Assembly (NCBI RefSeq): GCF_900109615.1
Contig: NZ_FOIX01000001.1
Coordinates: forward strand, 434,001-498,000
DNA: 64,000 nt
Direction of reading: 5' to 3'
Source of the DNA: Kaistella antarctica
GTDB lineage: Bacteria; Bacteroidota; Bacteroidia; Flavobacteriales; Weeksellaceae
Positions 61,762-64,000 of this stretch are shown piece after piece; position 1 is the first letter of the stretch, and every line of letters starts with the position of its first letter. The translations under genes and the position numbers were made by a program. The notes below the pieces were generated by a model that saw only the letters and a program-made list of their open reading frames with translations, had not been told where the DNA came from and did no database searches.

Positions 61762-62391
61762 ATGACTGATTTTGATTTGCACCATCATATCTCGACAAGG
61801 ATGACTGGGATTTATAATTTAAATGTTGGAGAATCACCACCCAATGGATATTTTTCGGCGGGAATTCATCCAAATTTAATGATGGATTTTAGCGAAGATC
61901 AGTTTGATTGGTTAAAAGAAATTAGCAAACATGAACGTTGCTTGGCAATCGGTGAATGTGGCTTAGATGGATTGATTAAGGTTGATGACGATCTGCAAGA
62001 GGAGCTATTTGTAAGGCAAATTGAGTTAGCAAATGACAGAAACAAACCTTTGCTCATTCATTGTGTCAGAAGGTTTTCTCAAATAATTCATTTTAAAAAG
62101 ATAGCAGAAGTTCCCATGATTATTCACGGTTTTAACAAGAGGAAAACCATCGCTGATGAATTACAAAAACACGATTTCTATTTAAGTTTTGGAAAATCTG
62201 TTTTGCAAAATGTAAATTTGCAGGAATTTGTTAAAGGTTTTCCACCTGAAAAACTATTTTTAGAAACTGATGGTAGGAATTTTAATATTGAATTACTTTA
62301 TCAAAAAGTGGCTGACTTAAAAAATATGACCCTTGAAAACCTTCAATTACAAATTCAGCAAAATTTAAAAATTTTTAATATTTCCCACTGA
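61762..62391 (+). CDS. TatD-family metal-dependent hydrolase (short form)
   Basis: 209-aa TIM-barrel protein. The start is the Met of MTDFDLHHHIS; a longer upstream frame adds hydrophobic residues unlike the family. Metal ligands: DLHHH (normally DxHxH), GECGLD (Glu), LLIHC (His), IIHGF (His) and ETDG (Asp). About 50 residues shorter than E. coli TatD, so substrate range may differ. Overlaps tcdA by one base. Confidence 0.83.
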   Translation: MTDFDLHHHISTRMTGIYNLNVGESPPNGYFSAGIHPNLMMDFSEDQFDWLKEISKHERCLAIGECGLDGLIKVDDDLQEELFVRQIELANDRNKPLLIHCVRRFSQIIHFKKIAEVPMIIHGFNKRKTIADELQKHDFYLSFGKSVLQNVNLQEFVKGFPPEKLFLETDGRNFNIELLYQKVADLKNMTLENLQLQIQQNLKIFNISH

Positions 62392-63122
62392 TGATGAATA
62401 AAGACTGGCTTGAAAGAACAGAATTGCTGATTAAAGACGAAGGCTTAGAAAAACTGCAGAAAGCAAACCTTTTAGTAGTTGGTCTAGGCGGTGTCGGATC
62501 TTTTGCCGCAGAGTTTTTAGCAAGAGCCGGCGTGGGAAAAATGACTATTGTTGACGGCGACACAGTCGATTTAACCAATATTAATCGACAACTCCCAGCT
62601 TTGAAGTCTACACTTGGTAAAGCTAAGGTAGAAGTAGTGGCAGAGCGTCTTTTAGATATTAATCCCGACTTAGATTTAACGCAACTTAACCAGTTTTTAA
62701 ATCCAGAAGATATGGAAACAATCTTCGATAATCATCAGTACGATTATGTTTTAGACTGTATTGACAGTGTTTCGCCAAAGGTTACTTTAATTCTAAATGC
62801 GCGGCGAAGAAAAGTGAAAATTGTAAGTTGTATGGGTGCTGGGGGAAAGATGGATCCTTCGAAAGTAATCGTTCGTGATATTCATAAAACCCAAAGTTGT
62901 CATCTTGCCAAACAAGTTCGAAAACGTTTGAAAAAAGAAAATATCGACAAAGGAATCAGATGTGTTTTTTCCACAGAAATTCAGGATGAAGAAAGTTTAA
63001 AAATGACCGATGGTAGTAATTTTAAAAGGTCTTTCTATGGAACAATCAGCTACATTCCCGCAATTTTTGGACTGTATGCAGCCGCAGAAGTCATCAATTA
63101 TTTAATCAAAAGAGATGAGTGA
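62391..63122 (+). CDS. tcdA: tRNA threonylcarbamoyladenosine dehydratase TcdA-like
   Basis: 243-aa E1-like (ThiF fold) enzyme. ATP-binding motif [20 protein letters not shown] (about 26-45), [13 protein letters not shown], and the conserved CxxC-free dehydratase region [13 protein letters not shown]. TcdA turns t6A37 into cyclic ct6A in tRNAs reading ANN codons. Start overlaps tatD by one base and end overlaps rnpA by 8 nt, so the three form one operon. Confidence 0.92.
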   Translation: MMNKDWLERTELLIKDEGLEKLQKANLLVVGLGGVGSFAAEFLARAGVGKMTIVDGDTVDLTNINRQLPALKSTLGKAKVEVVAERLLDINPDLDLTQLNQFLNPEDMETIFDNHQYDYVLDCIDSVSPKVTLILNARRRKVKIVSCMGAGGKMDPSKVIVRDIHKTQSCHLAKQVRKRLKKENIDKGIRCVFSTEIQDEESLKMTDGSNFKRSFYGTISYIPAIFGLYAAAEVINYLIKRDE

Positions 63123-63495
63123 TTTCAAACTTCCGAAGGAGGAAAAATTGAAACATAAAAAACATATCGGTTTGCTATTTGAAAAAGGCAAATGGAAAAC
63201 CTGTGATAATTTACGAATTATGACGCTGAATTTAGATCTGAAACCTCAGGAAGAATTTACTTTTGACAATCAAAAAATAGGAGTTTCTGTTTCTAAAAAA
63301 CATTTCAAAAGAGCGCACGATCGTAATAGAATTAAAAGATTATTGCGAGAATGTTATCGTTTAAATAAAGAATTGTTTGTAGAAAAATTCGGTTCCAATT
63401 CGTTATCAATGGTTTTTTGGGTTTCGAAAGAAATGCCTGGTCATTTTAAAGTAGTAGAAGAAAATTTTTTAAAACTATGTGACTCAATTAAGTAA
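63115..63495 (+). CDS. rnpA: Ribonuclease P protein component RnpA
   Basis: 126-aa protein subunit of RNase P, which matures tRNA 5' ends. The signature [13 protein letters not shown] (about 72-84) is clear, with FKRAHDRN before it. It overlaps tcdA by 8 nt. Usually rnpA follows rpmH; here the partner is tcdA, common in flavobacteria. The RNA subunit gene is not in the window. Confidence 0.95.
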   Translation: MSDFKLPKEEKLKHKKHIGLLFEKGKWKTCDNLRIMTLNLDLKPQEEFTFDNQKIGVSVSKKHFKRAHDRNRIKRLLRECYRLNKELFVEKFGSNSLSMVFWVSKEMPGHFKVVEENFLKLCDSIK

Positions 63496-63558
63496 AGTTT
63501 AAAATCATAGCACAATTATTGTAAATTTGGAAAACAATAAATACTAAATTGAAAAAGA

Positions 63559-64000
63559 ATGCTTGATAATATTCCCTATTTACCGTATATTCTAAGTGCT
63601 TTCATGGGAATTGGATTGGCTGCCGCTACTGGTTTCCGCGTTTTTCTACCCATGTTTGCCGTGAGTCTTGCTTCTTTTATGGGCTGGATTCCGATGAATG
63701 AAAATTTTCAGTGGCTCTCAGGTTTGCCCGTTTTGATAACGACTGGAATTGCGACGGTCGTTGAGATTCTGGCGTATTACATCCCTTTTATAGATCATCT
63801 TTTAGATACCATGTCCATTCCTTTGGCGACAATTGCTGGTTCAGTTATGTTCGCTAGTCAGTTTGCAGATTTAGGAACATTCCCACAATGGACTTTGGCG
63901 TTGATTGCCGGTGGTGGCACGGCTGCCGCAATAAGTTCAGGTTTTGCGGGAACTCGCGCAGCTTCTACGGCAACAACTGGTGGTTTGGGTAATTCTGTCG
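63559..64000 (+). CDS. DUF4126 family membrane protein, N-terminal fragment
   Basis: Starts at the ATG at 63559 (MLDNIPYLPYILSAFMG) and is still open at the right edge, giving 147 codons. It has several hydrophobic segments and typical DUF4126 text: ATGFRVFLPMFAVSLA, LDTMSIPLATIAGSV and, at the end, SSGFAGTRAASTATTGG. An integral membrane protein of unknown function. It lies 63 nt downstream of rnpA. Confidence 0.85.
   Translation, partial: MLDNIPYLPYILSAFMGIGLAAATGFRVFLPMFAVSLASFMGWIPMNENFQWLSGLPVLITTGIATVVEILAYYIPFIDHLLDTMSIPLATIAGSVMFASQFADLGTFPQWTLALIAGGGTAAAISSGFAGTRAASTATTGGLGNSV

Noticed and set aside
61762-62391. tatD-like gene as a truncated pseudogene
   Set aside because: It is shorter than E. 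coli TatD but keeps all metal-ligand motifs in order and is coupled to tcdA; it is more likely a short natural form.

Overview
The window is AT-rich, gene-dense DNA from a member of the Bacteroidota, most likely family Weeksellaceae (Chryseobacterium/Kaistella group). The pointers are TAnnTTTG-type -7 promoter boxes, two proteins with type IX secretion (T9SS) C-terminal sorting domains, a GLPGLI protein, an S46 dipeptidyl-peptidase, DUF5687/DUF4835/DUF6973 families, and the bamD-rpoZ-coaBC-DUF4835-recN cluster. No phage, IS element, CRISPR array or rRNA was seen. Genus placement is an inference from gene content.

Layout. 1-4.0 kb (minus): start of the division and cell wall cluster, mraZ-rsmH-ftsL-ftsI-murE, with a three-repeat MraZ operator upstream of mraZ. 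4.2-10.5 kb (plus): alpha/beta hydrolase, EngB GTPase, an acetyltransferase, a T9SS-sorted BNR-like protein, a DPP7-type S46 peptidase and a membrane zincin. 10.5-16.8 kb (minus): msrA, a ROK kinase without the usual zinc cysteines, secA, a DUF2795 protein and a sugar-nucleotide epimerase. 16.9-20.4 kb: DUF2797 and a large AsmA-like protein with internal repeats. About 21 kb: three tRNA genes (Leu-UAG, Gly-GCC, Leu-UAA) with a promoter and terminator. 21.4-27.8 kb (plus): DUF3127, aat, an EamA transporter, a CBS protein, a 29-codon mini-ORF overlapping nadK, fbaA, accD and a DUF6973 protein. 27.8-31.5 kb (minus): a cysteine/histidine-rich three-gene set that looks metal-related: a secreted Cys-rich protein, a TonB receptor with two N-terminal HMA domains, and a lipoprotein with two HGQPxHRC motifs. 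33.3-37.9 kb (plus): suf operon sufA-sufB-sufC-[four-helix-bundle gene]-sufD. 38-43 kb (minus): an M36 metalloprotease and the methylmalonyl-CoA mutase large subunit. 43.2-50.6 kb: a secreted-protein gene with a heptamer repeat in its signal peptide, a small lipoprotein, prfA, a structured RNA-like element, a class I fumarase, a WYL regulator and a class II fumarase. 50.7-52.9 kb (minus): beta-barrel protein, anti-sigma-like protein and ECF sigma factor. 53-61 kb (minus): ABC exporter, a small membrane protein, recN, DUF4835, coaBC, rpoZ and bamD. 61-64 kb: TetR regulator, then tatD-like, tcdA, rnpA and DUF4126 on plus.

Most noteworthy signals. (1) A four-helix-bundle (23S rRNA intervening-sequence type) gene sits between sufC and sufD, bounded by 30-nt imperfect inverted repeats, each built from a doubled 13-14-mer; it looks like a small insertion cassette. 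(2) The gene at 43189-43988 has three CTATTTT heptamers inside its signal-peptide codons and is one heptamer (or one base) out of frame; one more unit would give a textbook signal peptide, so it may be a phase-variable locus read in the OFF state. (3) A structured, non-coding element lies at about 45612-45715. (4) The metal-handling gene set has duplicated HMA and HGQPxHRC units.

All functional calls come from reading motifs and family resemblance by eye; no database search was run.
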